NCBI GenBank assembly: GCA_005808475.1
Contig: SYLY01000098.1
Coordinates: forward strand, 1-64,000
Length of the DNA stretch: 64,000 bases
Direction of reading: 5' to 3'
From: Acidobacteriota bacterium
GTDB lineage: Bacteria > Acidobacteriota > Terriglobia > Bryobacterales > Bryobacteraceae
The notes under the pieces are model-generated. The model was given only the letters and a program-made list of their open reading frames with translations, was not told the origin of the DNA and did not search any database. How positions within the stretch are numbered: position 1 is the first letter of the stretch; each line of letters begins with the position of its first letter. This document shows positions 53,607-61,181 of the stretch, piece by piece. The position numbers were made by a program, and so were the translations under genes.

Positions 53607-53703
53607 CGCGTTGCTCCTTCTGAAATCCGCACCGTCCGGCAATCTATCACACTCGGGATGCGATGCGGTTACTCTGGAAGGGCGGCGTGGCCGCGCGGAT
53701 AGC

Positions 53704-54585
53704 ATGATGGCGGTCGCGAATCGACGCAGTGACTACGGTCTCGAGGGGAAGCTTGCGCTCGTCACCGGAGCAAGCCGCCGCACTGGACTTGGCGCGGCGG
53801 TTTGCAGGGGCTTGGCCGCGGAAGGCGTGAACGTACTGTTCACGACGTGGCTGAAGTACGACAGGGACCGGCCGCATGGCGCCGACGAGGAGGGTCCCGC
53901 CGCGCTGGAAGCGGAGTTGCTCCTTCTGGGTGTCCAGGCGCGCCGTCTCGAGATCGACTTGGCGCATCCGGACAGCGCGATGCATGTTCTGGACGATGCG
54001 GAGGAGTGGTCGGGCCTGCCGGACATCCTGGTGAACAACGCCGCTTGTTCCACGCCCGATGGGTTCGAGCGCCTGGACGCCGCCACGCTCGACGCGCACT
54101 ACGCGGTGAACGTGCGCGCGACGCTTCTGCTATCGGTGGAACTGGCCCGGCGCGCCAAGGCGGTGGGCCGGTACGGCGGACGCATCATCAGCCTGAGTTC
54201 GGGGCAGAGTGTGGGACCGATGCCCGGGGAACTGGCCTACGCCGCGACGAAGGGCGCGATCGAGGCGTTCACACGTAGCCTCGCCGCCGAGTTGGCCCCG
54301 ATGGACATCACCGTGAATGCGGTGGATCCCGGCGCGACCGACACCGGTTGGTTGACGAAATCGACGCGAGCCGAATGGGCCGTGACGTCCGGAATCCCGA
54401 GATTGAATCAACCGGATGACGCGGCTCGCACGATCGTCTTTCTGGCGAGCGCCCCGGCGCGCCACATCACGGGGCAGGTCCTACATGCCCGGGAAGTGCA
54501 ATCTAGCCCGGACAACTTCGCCAACGGCGAATCGCCTCCCCAGGTGATTCGCCGTTGGCGGGAATCTCATCGCGATCAGAAGTAG
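53704..54585 (+). CDS. Short-chain dehydrogenase/reductase with an atypical tail
   Basis: A 293-residue Rossmann enzyme. Cofactor motif TGASRRTGLG, then DILVNNAACST, the catalytic serine in IISLSSGQS, YAATK with the active Tyr and Lys, and NAVDPGATDTGW. NADP preference is not decidable by eye. SDRs usually end soon after the HITGQVL strand; here about 30 further residues (from HAREVQSS) run through the stem-loop at 54519-54560 and are not family-like. The ATG at 53704 is followed at once by another ATG. Its end overlaps the convergent gene by 10 bases. Confidence 0.83.
   Translation: MMAVANRRSDYGLEGKLALVTGASRRTGLGAAVCRGLAAEGVNVLFTTWLKYDRDRPHGADEEGPAALEAELLLLGVQARRLEIDLAHPDSAMHVLDDAEEWSGLPDILVNNAACSTPDGFERLDAATLDAHYAVNVRATLLLSVELARRAKAVGRYGGRIISLSSGQSVGPMPGELAYAATKGAIEAFTRSLAAELAPMDITVNAVDPGATDTGWLTKSTRAEWAVTSGIPRLNQPDDAARTIVFLASAPARHITGQVLHAREVQSSPDNFANGESPPQVIRRWRESHRDQK
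54519..54560. repeat. Perfect 15-base inverted repeat (hairpin)
   Basis: CGCCAACGGCGAATC (54519-54533) and GATTCGCCGTTGGCG (54546-54560) pair perfectly around a 12-base loop. The hairpin lies within the last codons of the SDR gene and 16 bases beyond the stop of the convergent gene. It lacks a clear U tract on either side, so termination is possible but not certain. Confidence 0.8.
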
Positions 54586-55541
54586 GCGATCTGTTGGCAG
54601 AGTTGCGCCGCCTGGAATCCGGTGACGCTTTGCGAGTCCGCAACCAGATTGTAGAGGCCGAGGTAGGGTACGCCTTGAATCGATTCCACGTAATCGGTGC
54701 GGTAGTTCGATGCGGCCATGCCCGAACCCGAGTACCGGCTCCAGGTGGATGCCACCGGGGTGAAAGCGCCAGTGGCAAGTGTCACCGCGGAACTCGTGGA
54801 CGCCAGAGTGTTGCGATTGTAGACCTGCCGGTAAGAGGCGGAGCCGTTCATCGGCGCGACCGCGATCCGGACCCCCGTAAGGCCGCAGCCCTGGAACGAG
54901 TCGAGCGTAATCCACGCACCCAGCGGGTAGACCACCGTTTCCGCCGTATCGTTGAGCAGCCATGTCTTGGGGCCCGCCGTGTAGTCGTCGACCGACAGAC
55001 CGATGGTTACCGCGCCGGTGGCGTCGTTGATCGACGTGGCCAACGCGTTCACATTCGATGGAATGCCGCTGCCAGAGAGTCCGCCTAGCTTGCGGTTCGA
55101 CTGGGTCCAGACTCCGTTGGCGCCGAGCGAGTGCCGCTTCAGGATCCAAAGCGTGGTGGGGAACCAGGAACTGGCCTGGAACCGGTTGTAATACCAGTAC
55201 ACGTCGACGATGGGCTTGGCGGCGGCGCCGTTCCACCAGGCGGTGATCGCCGGCATACGGTTCCGCTCGATCGCGGGGGTGACCGCCGGCGAGATCGTGG
55301 TGGGCACGGGCGCGTTCGACACTCCGAAGGGAAAGATCGACATCTTGATCGACTCATTCTCGCTCCAGACCGCGTAGACCGTATTTTTCAACAGCGCGAT
55401 CGACGGTGTGGTCCCGGTCCCGACCGCCAGCGGTCCGCTCCAGGCGCAGTACCCGCCGGAAGGAGCGGTGCACCTAGCCGACGAGGCCTTGGCGGGCCCG
55501 GAGCGGACCGCCGCGCTGCCCAAACTGCGTCCGGAGCACAT
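54576..55541 (-). CDS. Propeller-like protein, apparently 5'-truncated
   Basis: An open frame with a convincing C-terminal ~270 residues: NTVYAVWSENESIKMSIF, DVYWYYNRFQASSWF, TWSRYSGSGMAASNY and DYVESIQGVPYLGLYN. These look like a BNR/sialidase-type secreted beta-propeller rich in Ser, Thr, Asn, Tyr and Trp. The expected signal peptide is missing. The frame reaches 55658, but residues before MCSGRSLG (ATG 55541) look like non-coding sequence. The gene may have lost its 5' end. It lies exactly between two perfect inverted repeats (54519-54560 and 55588-55622). Codon use appears less GC-biased than in its neighbours by eye. Confidence 0.5.
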   Translation of the reverse strand: MCSGRSLGSAAVRSGPAKASSARCTAPSGGYCAWSGPLAVGTGTTPSIALLKNTVYAVWSENESIKMSIFPFGVSNAPVPTTISPAVTPAIERNRMPAITAWWNGAAAKPIVDVYWYYNRFQASSWFPTTLWILKRHSLGANGVWTQSNRKLGGLSGSGIPSNVNALATSINDATGAVTIGLSVDDYTAGPKTWLLNDTAETVVYPLGAWITLDSFQGCGLTGVRIAVAPMNGSASYRQVYNRNTLASTSSAVTLATGAFTPVASTWSRYSGSGMAASNYRTDYVESIQGVPYLGLYNLVADSQSVTGFQAAQLCQQIAYF

Positions 55542-55587
55542 CGGCCTGGCCCAGATCCTCAGCGGCGCCGCGTGGCGAAGGCAAGGG

Positions 55588-55622
55588 TCGCACGGAGGTC
55601 TGGAGGCGTAACCTCCGTGCGA
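55588..55622. repeat. Perfect 12-base inverted repeat (hairpin)
   Basis: TCGCACGGAGGT (55588-55599) and ACCTCCGTGCGA (55611-55622) pair perfectly around an 11-base loop. It lies between the truncated propeller-like gene and the ThuA-like gene, 28 bases before the latter's -10 box. Sequence is unrelated to the hairpin at 54519-54560. It could terminate, regulate, or mark an insertion boundary. Confidence 0.75.
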
Positions 55623-55649
55623 GCCGGTCCACCGTGGCGTCCGCGGCGG

Positions 55650-55655
55650 TATGAT
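55650..55655 (+). promoter_or_regulatory. -10 box for the ThuA-like gene
   Basis: TATGAT ends 11 bases before the ATG at 55667. Confidence 0.4.
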
Positions 55656-55666
55656 CAAAGCCGGTC

Positions 55667-56539
55667 ATGAGAATCCACCGCATCGCCACCTTGCTGCTGG
55701 CCGCCTCGATCCCGGCGGCTGCCGCCGATCGCAAGATCGCCCTGATAGCCGGTCCGCCCAGCCACGGTCCGCTCGCGCATGAACAGAACGCCGGCGCGAT
55801 GTTACTCGAGAAGTGGCTGAATCGCGTCCCCGGAATCCGCGCCACAGCTTACAAGAGCGGCTGGCCGTCCGATCCCTCCGCGATCGAACAGGCAGACGCC
55901 ATCTTCGTCTTCTGCGACGGCGCCGAACGCCACCTGATCTTTCAGGACGACCGTGCCGCCGCGATCGGCAGGGCGATGGCTCGCGGGGCCGGTCTCATGC
56001 TCTACCACTCCGGCGTGGAACCACCAGCGGCGCGCGGCCACAAGGAAACGCTGGACTGGATCGGCGGATTCTTCGAACTCAACTACTCGGTCAATCCGAT
56101 CTGGGAGGCGGACATCCAGCCCGCCAAGGAGCACCCGATCACGCGCGGCGTCGCTCCGTTCAAACTGAAGGACGAGTGGTACTTCAACATGCGCTTCCGG
56201 GACGGCATGCAGGGCGTCCAGCCCATTCTGACCGCCGTTCCGCCCCAGGAAACGATGAGCCGGCCCGATGGCATTCGCAGCGGGAACCCGGATGTGCGGT
56301 CGAAGATCGGGAAGCCGCAACTTCTCATGTGGGCGGTGGAGCGGCCGGACAGGGGCCGCGGCGTCGGATTCACGGGCGGCCACTTCCATCTCAACCTGGG
56401 CGACGCCAATTTCCGCAAGGTGGTTCTCAACGCGCTGCTGTGGACCGCGAAAGCCAAGGTTCCCAAGAAGGGGCTCGACGTGGCGGTGACCGAGAGCGAA
56501 CTGATGACGAATCTCGATCCGAAGCCGGGCCGCAAGTAA
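55667..56539 (+). CDS. Secreted ThuA-like protein
   Basis: A 290-residue exported protein of the ThuA family (class I glutamine-amidotransferase-like fold, named after trehalose utilisation). Signal peptide RIATLLLAASIPAAAAD. Fold markers: KIALIAGPPSHGPLAHEQNAG, DAIFVFCDGAERH, GLMLYHSGVEPP, HPITRGVAPFKLKDEWYF and the closing GVGFTGGHFHLNLGDANFRKVVLNALLW. No classic GATase catalytic triad is evident. It is followed after 15 bases by the phosphatase-like gene. Confidence 0.83.
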   Translation: MRIHRIATLLLAASIPAAAADRKIALIAGPPSHGPLAHEQNAGAMLLEKWLNRVPGIRATAYKSGWPSDPSAIEQADAIFVFCDGAERHLIFQDDRAAAIGRAMARGAGLMLYHSGVEPPAARGHKETLDWIGGFFELNYSVNPIWEADIQPAKEHPITRGVAPFKLKDEWYFNMRFRDGMQGVQPILTAVPPQETMSRPDGIRSGNPDVRSKIGKPQLLMWAVERPDRGRGVGFTGGHFHLNLGDANFRKVVLNALLWTAKAKVPKKGLDVAVTESELMTNLDPKPGRK

Positions 56540-56554
56540 GGTAACCTGACGAGG

Positions 56555-58123
56555 ATGACCCGCTCGACGCCGATCGCACTCCTTCTGGCAGCGGCCGCCC
56601 TTGCCCAGGCGCCCACCCCTCCGCGCCGCAAACCCAAGCTGGTCCTGGCGGTGATCGCCGACCAGTTCCGTCTGGACTACCTGTACCGCTTCCGCGACAA
56701 CTACAGCGGTGGACTCTCGCGGATGCTCACCCAGGGGGCTGTCTTCACGAACGCCTACTACGAGCACTCCTATACCGTCACCGCGATCGGGCACTCCACA
56801 TTCATGTCCGGCGCGACGCCGTCGATCAGCGGGATCGTCGCCAACGACTGGTACGACCGCCAGAGCGGAAAGGCCGTCACCAGCGTTTCCGACACCGGGC
56901 ACAAGATGGTGGGCGCCACGGGCGATGGATCGTCGCCTCGCCGGCTGCTGGTGAGCACGCTCGGCGACGAGTTGAAGATGGCGGGCCGCGGCAAGCCCAA
57001 GGCGATCGGCATCTCGATCAAGGACCGCAGCGCCATCCTCCCGGTGGGCCACATGGCGGACGGCGCCTTCTGGTTCGACAACAAGACCGGGAACTTCGTT
57101 TCGAGCACCTACTACTTCGCCGATGCCCTTCCCAGCTGGACCGGGGACTTCAACAAGTCCCGCGCCGTGGACAAGTACATGGGCGCCGAATGGCGTCCCA
57201 TCGACAACCCCAAGGCCGAGCCGTTCCAGACCATGCTGAAGGAACCCACCGACAAGTATTGGGGCGAGATGCAGCGCACCCCCTTCGGCAACGAGATCGT
57301 GGAGGCGCTCGCCGAGCGCGCCGTCGTCGCGGAAAAGCTGGGCCAGCGCAACGAGCCGCTGCCAGATCTGCTCGCGGTCAGCTTCTCGTCGAACGACTAC
57401 ATCGGACACGATTACGGGCCGGACGATCCCCGCGTCCGCGACATCTCGATCCGCACCGACCGGCTACTGGGCAAGCTCTTCCAGTTCCTCGAAGCGAAGG
57501 TCGGCATGGCGAACGTGCTGGTGGTCTTCTCCGCCGATCACGGCGTCGCGCCCATTCCGCGCGTCAACAACGAGCGGAAGATGCCCGGCGGAACCCTGGG
57601 CGCCAAGGCGATCCTCGCCAAGCTGGACGAGCGGCTGGACGCCGTCTATGGGCGCGGCGAGTGGTTCCCGCGGCCGGAGCTTCCGGCGATCTACGTCAAC
57701 CGCAACCTGATCGCGCACCTGGGGCTGGACGCGGCGCGGGTCCGCGCGCGAATCGCCTCGTGGCTTCGGGAAGAGGCCCACGTCCAGCGCGTCTATACCT
57801 GGGATCAACTGGCCGATGGACGCGCCGGATCCGATCCCATCGATTTGCGAGTCCGCAATTCGTTCAACGCCGAACGCGGCCCCGACATCTATCTGGTGCT
57901 CGATCCCTACTGGCTGCCCGAACCCGGCAAGGGCACCACCCACGGAACGCCCTACAGCTACGACGCGCACGTGCCGGTGATGTTCCTCGGTCCCGGCGTC
58001 AAGGCCGGCTTCCATCACGGCAAGGCAGCTCCCAACGACATCGCGCCCACTCTGGCCACCATGCTCGAGGTGGAGCGCCCCTCGGGCGCGCTGGGCCGGG
58101 TTCTCGAGGAAATGCTCCGCTAG
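56555..58123 (+). CDS. Secreted PafA-like alkaline phosphatase/phosphodiesterase
   Basis: A 522-residue exported enzyme of the alkaline-phosphatase superfamily. Signal peptide PIALLLAAAALAQA. Metal and nucleophile sites can be followed: VIADQFRLDYLYR (Asp), the nucleophilic threonine in SYTVTAIGHSTFMSG, SNDYIGHDYGPDD (Asp/His), FSADHGVAP (Asp-His) and DAHVPVMFLGPG (His). The spacing is that of PafA-type phosphate-monoester phosphatases or nucleotide phosphodiesterases. A weak TAACCT box 7 bases upstream and an ACGAGG before the ATG are both possible initiation signals. Confidence 0.87.
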   Translation: MTRSTPIALLLAAAALAQAPTPPRRKPKLVLAVIADQFRLDYLYRFRDNYSGGLSRMLTQGAVFTNAYYEHSYTVTAIGHSTFMSGATPSISGIVANDWYDRQSGKAVTSVSDTGHKMVGATGDGSSPRRLLVSTLGDELKMAGRGKPKAIGISIKDRSAILPVGHMADGAFWFDNKTGNFVSSTYYFADALPSWTGDFNKSRAVDKYMGAEWRPIDNPKAEPFQTMLKEPTDKYWGEMQRTPFGNEIVEALAERAVVAEKLGQRNEPLPDLLAVSFSSNDYIGHDYGPDDPRVRDISIRTDRLLGKLFQFLEAKVGMANVLVVFSADHGVAPIPRVNNERKMPGGTLGAKAILAKLDERLDAVYGRGEWFPRPELPAIYVNRNLIAHLGLDAARVRARIASWLREEAHVQRVYTWDQLADGRAGSDPIDLRVRNSFNAERGPDIYLVLDPYWLPEPGKGTTHGTPYSYDAHVPVMFLGPGVKAGFHHGKAAPNDIAPTLATMLEVERPSGALGRVLEEMLR

Positions 58124-58224
58124 CGCGCGGCAACGGAACCTTTCCTCCGGCGCGGCCGTCCAATCCCGGTGTGTTACCCTGATTGGAGCAAATCCCTCAG
58201 GTGTCAAAAGGAGTAGCAGTTCCG

Positions 58225-58749
58225 ATGTCCGCAATCCGCGTTTCGCGCTTGGCGCTCGTCTGCGCGAGCTTGGCTGTCAGCCTCGTACCCGCCTCGGCGC
58301 AGTTGAAGATCGGCGTCATCAACAGCCAGAGGGCGTTGGTCGACACCGCGGAAATCAAGAAGGCGCAAGCTGAGCTGGAGGCGAAGTTCAAACCTCGCCA
58401 GGATGCGCTCGCCAAGCTCCAACAGGAGATCGCCGGGTTGCAACAGCAACTCCAGACGATGGCGGGCAAGCTCACTCCGCAAGCCGAGCAGGACATGGTC
58501 GGCCAAGGGCAACGCAAGCAGCGCGAGGCCCAAAGGCTGGGGCAGGACCTGCAGGACGACGTCAACCGCGAGCGCGACGACATCCTCCAACGCGCCGGCG
58601 CGCGCATGCAGGAAGTGGTGAACAAGCTCGCCGAAGCCAAGGCGTTCGATCTGGTGCTGGACGTGAGCAACACCGTCTATTCCAAGCCCGCGCTCGACGT
58701 CACCAAGGAAGCCACCGCCGCCTACGACAAGGCCTTCCCGTCCAAGTAG
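58225..58749 (+). CDS. skp: OmpH/Skp-family periplasmic chaperone
   Basis: A 174-residue exported coiled-coil protein. Signal peptide RLALVCASLAVSLVPASAQ followed by the Skp opening LKIGVINSQRALVDTAE. It continues in a long heptad-rich helix pair (AKLQQEIAGLQQQLQTMAGK, REAQRLGQDLQDDVNRERDD) and closes with AFDLVLDVSNTVYS, the typical terminal strand. It should hold outer-membrane proteins in the periplasm. AAAAGGAG at 58206-58213 is 11 bases before the ATG at 58225; an in-frame GTG at 58201 is an alternative. It leads a tight three-gene run. Confidence 0.9.
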   Translation: MSAIRVSRLALVCASLAVSLVPASAQLKIGVINSQRALVDTAEIKKAQAELEAKFKPRQDALAKLQQEIAGLQQQLQTMAGKLTPQAEQDMVGQGQRKQREAQRLGQDLQDDVNRERDDILQRAGARMQEVVNKLAEAKAFDLVLDVSNTVYSKPALDVTKEATAAYDKAFPSK

Positions 58750-58756
58750 CGTTCCC

Positions 58757-59215
58757 ATGAGCGGCTACCTCGACGACTTCGGAGCCGCGGACGCCAAGCG
58801 GGAGAGGACGTTCAAGCGGTTCGTCCTGGCGGGCGTCGCGCTTGTCGTCCTGGCCATTGCCGGCTACTTCCTCTTCCGCAACTACAAGGAAGAGGGCCAG
58901 ATCAAGGCTTTCGTCCAAGCGTTGCGCGACAAGCGGTACGACGAGGCCTACCGCCTGTTCGGCTGCTCGGACTCGGCGCCCTGCCGCGACTATTCGTTCG
59001 ACCGCTTTCAGGAAGACTGGACTCCCAAGGGCAAGCACAAAGACGCCGGTACGATCCAGATCGCCAAGGTCAAATCCTGCACCGCTGGGATTATCCAGAC
59101 CATCCGCTGGGACGGCGAGGAGATTCTGCTTTGGGTGAATCGCGCGGATCTCACCGTCGGCTTTGCGCCGTGGCCCATCTGCGATCCGCGAATGAAGGTT
59201 CCGCCGGCCCAGTAG
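58757..59215 (+). CDS. Hypothetical single-pass membrane protein
   Basis: A 152-residue protein. A short cytoplasmic start (SGYLDDFGAADAKRERTFKR) precedes one helix (FVLAGVALVVLAIAGYFLF) and a periplasmic domain with four cysteines (GCSDSAPC, SCTAGI, ICDPR) likely to form disulfides. The domain resembles small DUF4878/NTF2-like lumazine-type folds only loosely; no family claimed. It starts 7 bases after skp and abuts the TauE gene, so the three are co-transcribed. Confidence 0.7.
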   Translation: MSGYLDDFGAADAKRERTFKRFVLAGVALVVLAIAGYFLFRNYKEEGQIKAFVQALRDKRYDEAYRLFGCSDSAPCRDYSFDRFQEDWTPKGKHKDAGTIQIAKVKSCTAGIIQTIRWDGEEILLWVNRADLTVGFAPWPICDPRMKVPPAQ

Positions 59216-59992
59216 ATGCAGGAGGCCGCCTACACCTACCCGCTGGTTTCGGCGGCGGCGTTCCTCGGCGGAGCCATCAACGCGATCGCCGGCGGTGGAA
59301 CGCTGCTGACGTTTCCCTCGCTGCTCGCCGTGCTGACGCCGGTCGCGGCGAACGCCACCAGCACCTTCGCGCTGTTCCCCGGATCGCTGGCAAGCGCATG
59401 GGGCTACCGCGCGGAGATCGCCGGCTCGCGTCGCATGCTTGTCTGGCTGTTCCCCGCGAGTCTGGTAGGCGGGATTCTGGGGGCGCTGGCGCTCACCCGG
59501 TTTCCGGAGCGCGTTTTCGAGAACCTGATCCCGTGGCTGCTGCTTACGGCGTCCACCTTGCTGGTGCTGCAGCGCCCGCTGGCGAAGTGGATCGGCGCGC
59601 ATCCGCACCAGGCGCCGCGGCCGGGAACGCTTGCGACGATCGTCTTCTTTCAGTTTCTGGTGGGCGTCTACGGCGGCTATTTCGGCGCGGGCATCGGAAT
59701 CCTGATGCTCAGCTCGCTCGGGTTCATGGGCATTCCGGATATCCACCGGATGAACGGTGTGAAAGCGGTTCTGGCCGCCGCGATGAACGGGATCTCGCTC
59801 GTGATTTTCGTGTTCGAGCGCCGGGTGGACTGGCGGTTCGCGCTGCCGATGGCGCTGGCCTCGATCGCCGGGGGCTACCTGGCCGCGCGCGTGGCGCGCA
59901 AACTGCCCACGCAATACGTGCGGACCATGGTGATCTGCATCGGGTTCGCCGTGGCGGCCTACTCGTTCCACCGCCGCTTTTTCGCGTCCTGA
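59216..59992 (+). CDS. TauE/SafE-family membrane transporter
   Basis: A 258-residue inner-membrane protein with about eight helices in two halves. Each half carries the family's glycine-rich phrase: AAFLGGAINAIAGGGTLLTFPSLL near the N-terminus and FLVGVYGGYFGAGIGILMLSSLG in the middle. Members export sulfite, sulfoacetate or other organosulfur anions. Start follows the previous stop with no spacer. Substrate not determined. Confidence 0.88.
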   Translation: MQEAAYTYPLVSAAAFLGGAINAIAGGGTLLTFPSLLAVLTPVAANATSTFALFPGSLASAWGYRAEIAGSRRMLVWLFPASLVGGILGALALTRFPERVFENLIPWLLLTASTLLVLQRPLAKWIGAHPHQAPRPGTLATIVFFQFLVGVYGGYFGAGIGILMLSSLGFMGIPDIHRMNGVKAVLAAAMNGISLVIFVFERRVDWRFALPMALASIAGGYLAARVARKLPTQYVRTMVICIGFAVAAYSFHRRFFAS

Positions 59993-60004
59993 AACCCACG
60001 GCGC

Positions 60005-60010
60005 TATACT
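60005..60010 (+). promoter_or_regulatory. -10 box for the small TPR gene
   Basis: TATACT ends 6 bases before the ATG at 60017, the shortest such gap for a strong match in the window; the message should start at the initiation codon. Confidence 0.5.
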
Positions 60011-60016
60011 TCGATC

Positions 60017-60391
60017 ATGGCGACTCTCTTCGTGTGGCTCGCGCTCTTCGCGCAGCAGCCCGCGGCCCAGCAGGCTCCTCAGGAGCCCCCGGAGGAAGAC
60101 GAGTCCTCGCGGCCCAAGGAGTATGCGTTCAACCCCTTGCAGGCGGCGAAGGAGTTCAACATCGGCGCCTACTACGCCAAGAAGAACAGTTGGAAGGCGG
60201 CCGCCGGGCGATTCGAGGAAGCCACCAGGTGGAACCCTTCCTTCGGCGACGCCTATCTCCGCTGGGCGGAGGCGCTCGAGCGGCTCGGGCAGCGCGACAA
60301 GGCGAAGGTGGTGTACTCGAAGTTCCTCGAGGCCGCTCCCGATCACAAGCGCGCGGTGGAGATCAAGAAGAAGGTGGGAGCGAAGAGTTGA
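60017..60391 (+). CDS. Small exported TPR protein
   Basis: A 124-residue protein with an N-terminal signal or anchor (ATLFVWLALFAQ), a Pro/Glu/Gln-rich linker and two tetratricopeptide repeats (EFNIGAYYAKKNSWKAAAGRFEEATRWNP, DAYLRWAEALERLGQRDKAKVVYSKFL). It resembles a minimal BamD-like periplasmic TPR unit. The last 29 bases overlap the end of the epimerase gene on the other strand. Confidence 0.75.
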   Translation: MATLFVWLALFAQQPAAQQAPQEPPEEDESSRPKEYAFNPLQAAKEFNIGAYYAKKNSWKAAAGRFEEATRWNPSFGDAYLRWAEALERLGQRDKAKVVYSKFLEAAPDHKRAVEIKKKVGAKS

Positions 60392-61181
60392 CGCCTTCCC
60401 GCTCGGCGGCGATCGCGGCGGGCAGCCCTGACCGGTAGCCGGGAAACCTCAGATCCACGCCCAGCAGCCGGCGGATAGCGCGGCCGTCCACTTTTCGGTC
60501 CGCGCCGCGTGTGTCGGCATCGGGTAGTTTTCCCGAAGGCGGCGGGGCGGGGATTCCCAGCAGACCGCAGGTGAACGCCGTGATCTCGGCGGCCGTGCAG
60601 GGCTCGTCATCGGCTACTGGATAAGCGCCGGTCAGGTTCGAAAACAAGGCCTTTTCGGCGATCGCGGCGAGATCGTCCACGTGGATGCGGCTGATGAAGT
60701 TAGAGCCGTCGCCGAGCATGCGATGCTTGCCCTCGCGCAGCGAGACGTGGACGCCGCGGCCCGGTCCATAGATCGCCGCTGGGCGCAGCACGAGCGCCTT
60801 CCAAGGACCGGCCAGCACGTCGTCTTCCTCCTCGACGCGAAGCCGTTCGCGCGGAACTCTCGGAGCGGGTGGCGTGGTCTCGTCCACCAGATGGGCCGCC
60901 CCGTAGATGCCGGTAGTGGAGAGATAGACGACCCGCGCCGCGCGGGCGGCGAGCATCGGCCCCAGCCGCGGCATCGTGCGAGCCCATTCGCCGTCGCGTT
61001 GCAGCAGCGGGATGGAATGGAGCACCAGCGCGCCGTCGGGGATGTCGATCGAATCGCCGCGCCAGAGATCGAAAGTGGAGCGGTTGGTGGTCACGATTCC
61101 GGCCGCTATGCCGCTGGAAGCGATGCGGCGCGCCACGCGGACGCCGGTATAGCCGCAACCGAGGATCGCGACACGAATCAC
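60363..61181 (-). CDS. NAD(P)-dependent epimerase/dehydratase-like protein
   Basis: A 272-residue extended SDR protein. Its nucleotide-binding start is VAILGCGYTGVRVARRI (a GxGxxG variant). Then come YLSTTGIYGAAHLVDE, RPAAIYGPGRG and SRIHVDDLAAIAEKAL, characteristic of the YeeZ-like epimerase group. The catalytic YxxxK is not present in standard form, as in several YeeZ-type members, so enzymatic activity is uncertain. It starts at a GTG overlapping the tannase stop (GTGA), thus co-transcribed with it. Confidence 0.8.
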   Translation of the reverse strand: MIRVAILGCGYTGVRVARRIASSGIAAGIVTTNRSTFDLWRGDSIDIPDGALVLHSIPLLQRDGEWARTMPRLGPMLAARAARVVYLSTTGIYGAAHLVDETTPPAPRVPRERLRVEEEDDVLAGPWKALVLRPAAIYGPGRGVHVSLREGKHRMLGDGSNFISRIHVDDLAAIAEKALFSNLTGAYPVADDEPCTAAEITAFTCGLLGIPAPPPSGKLPDADTRGADRKVDGRAIRRLLGVDLRFPGYRSGLPAAIAAEREGVNSSLPPSS

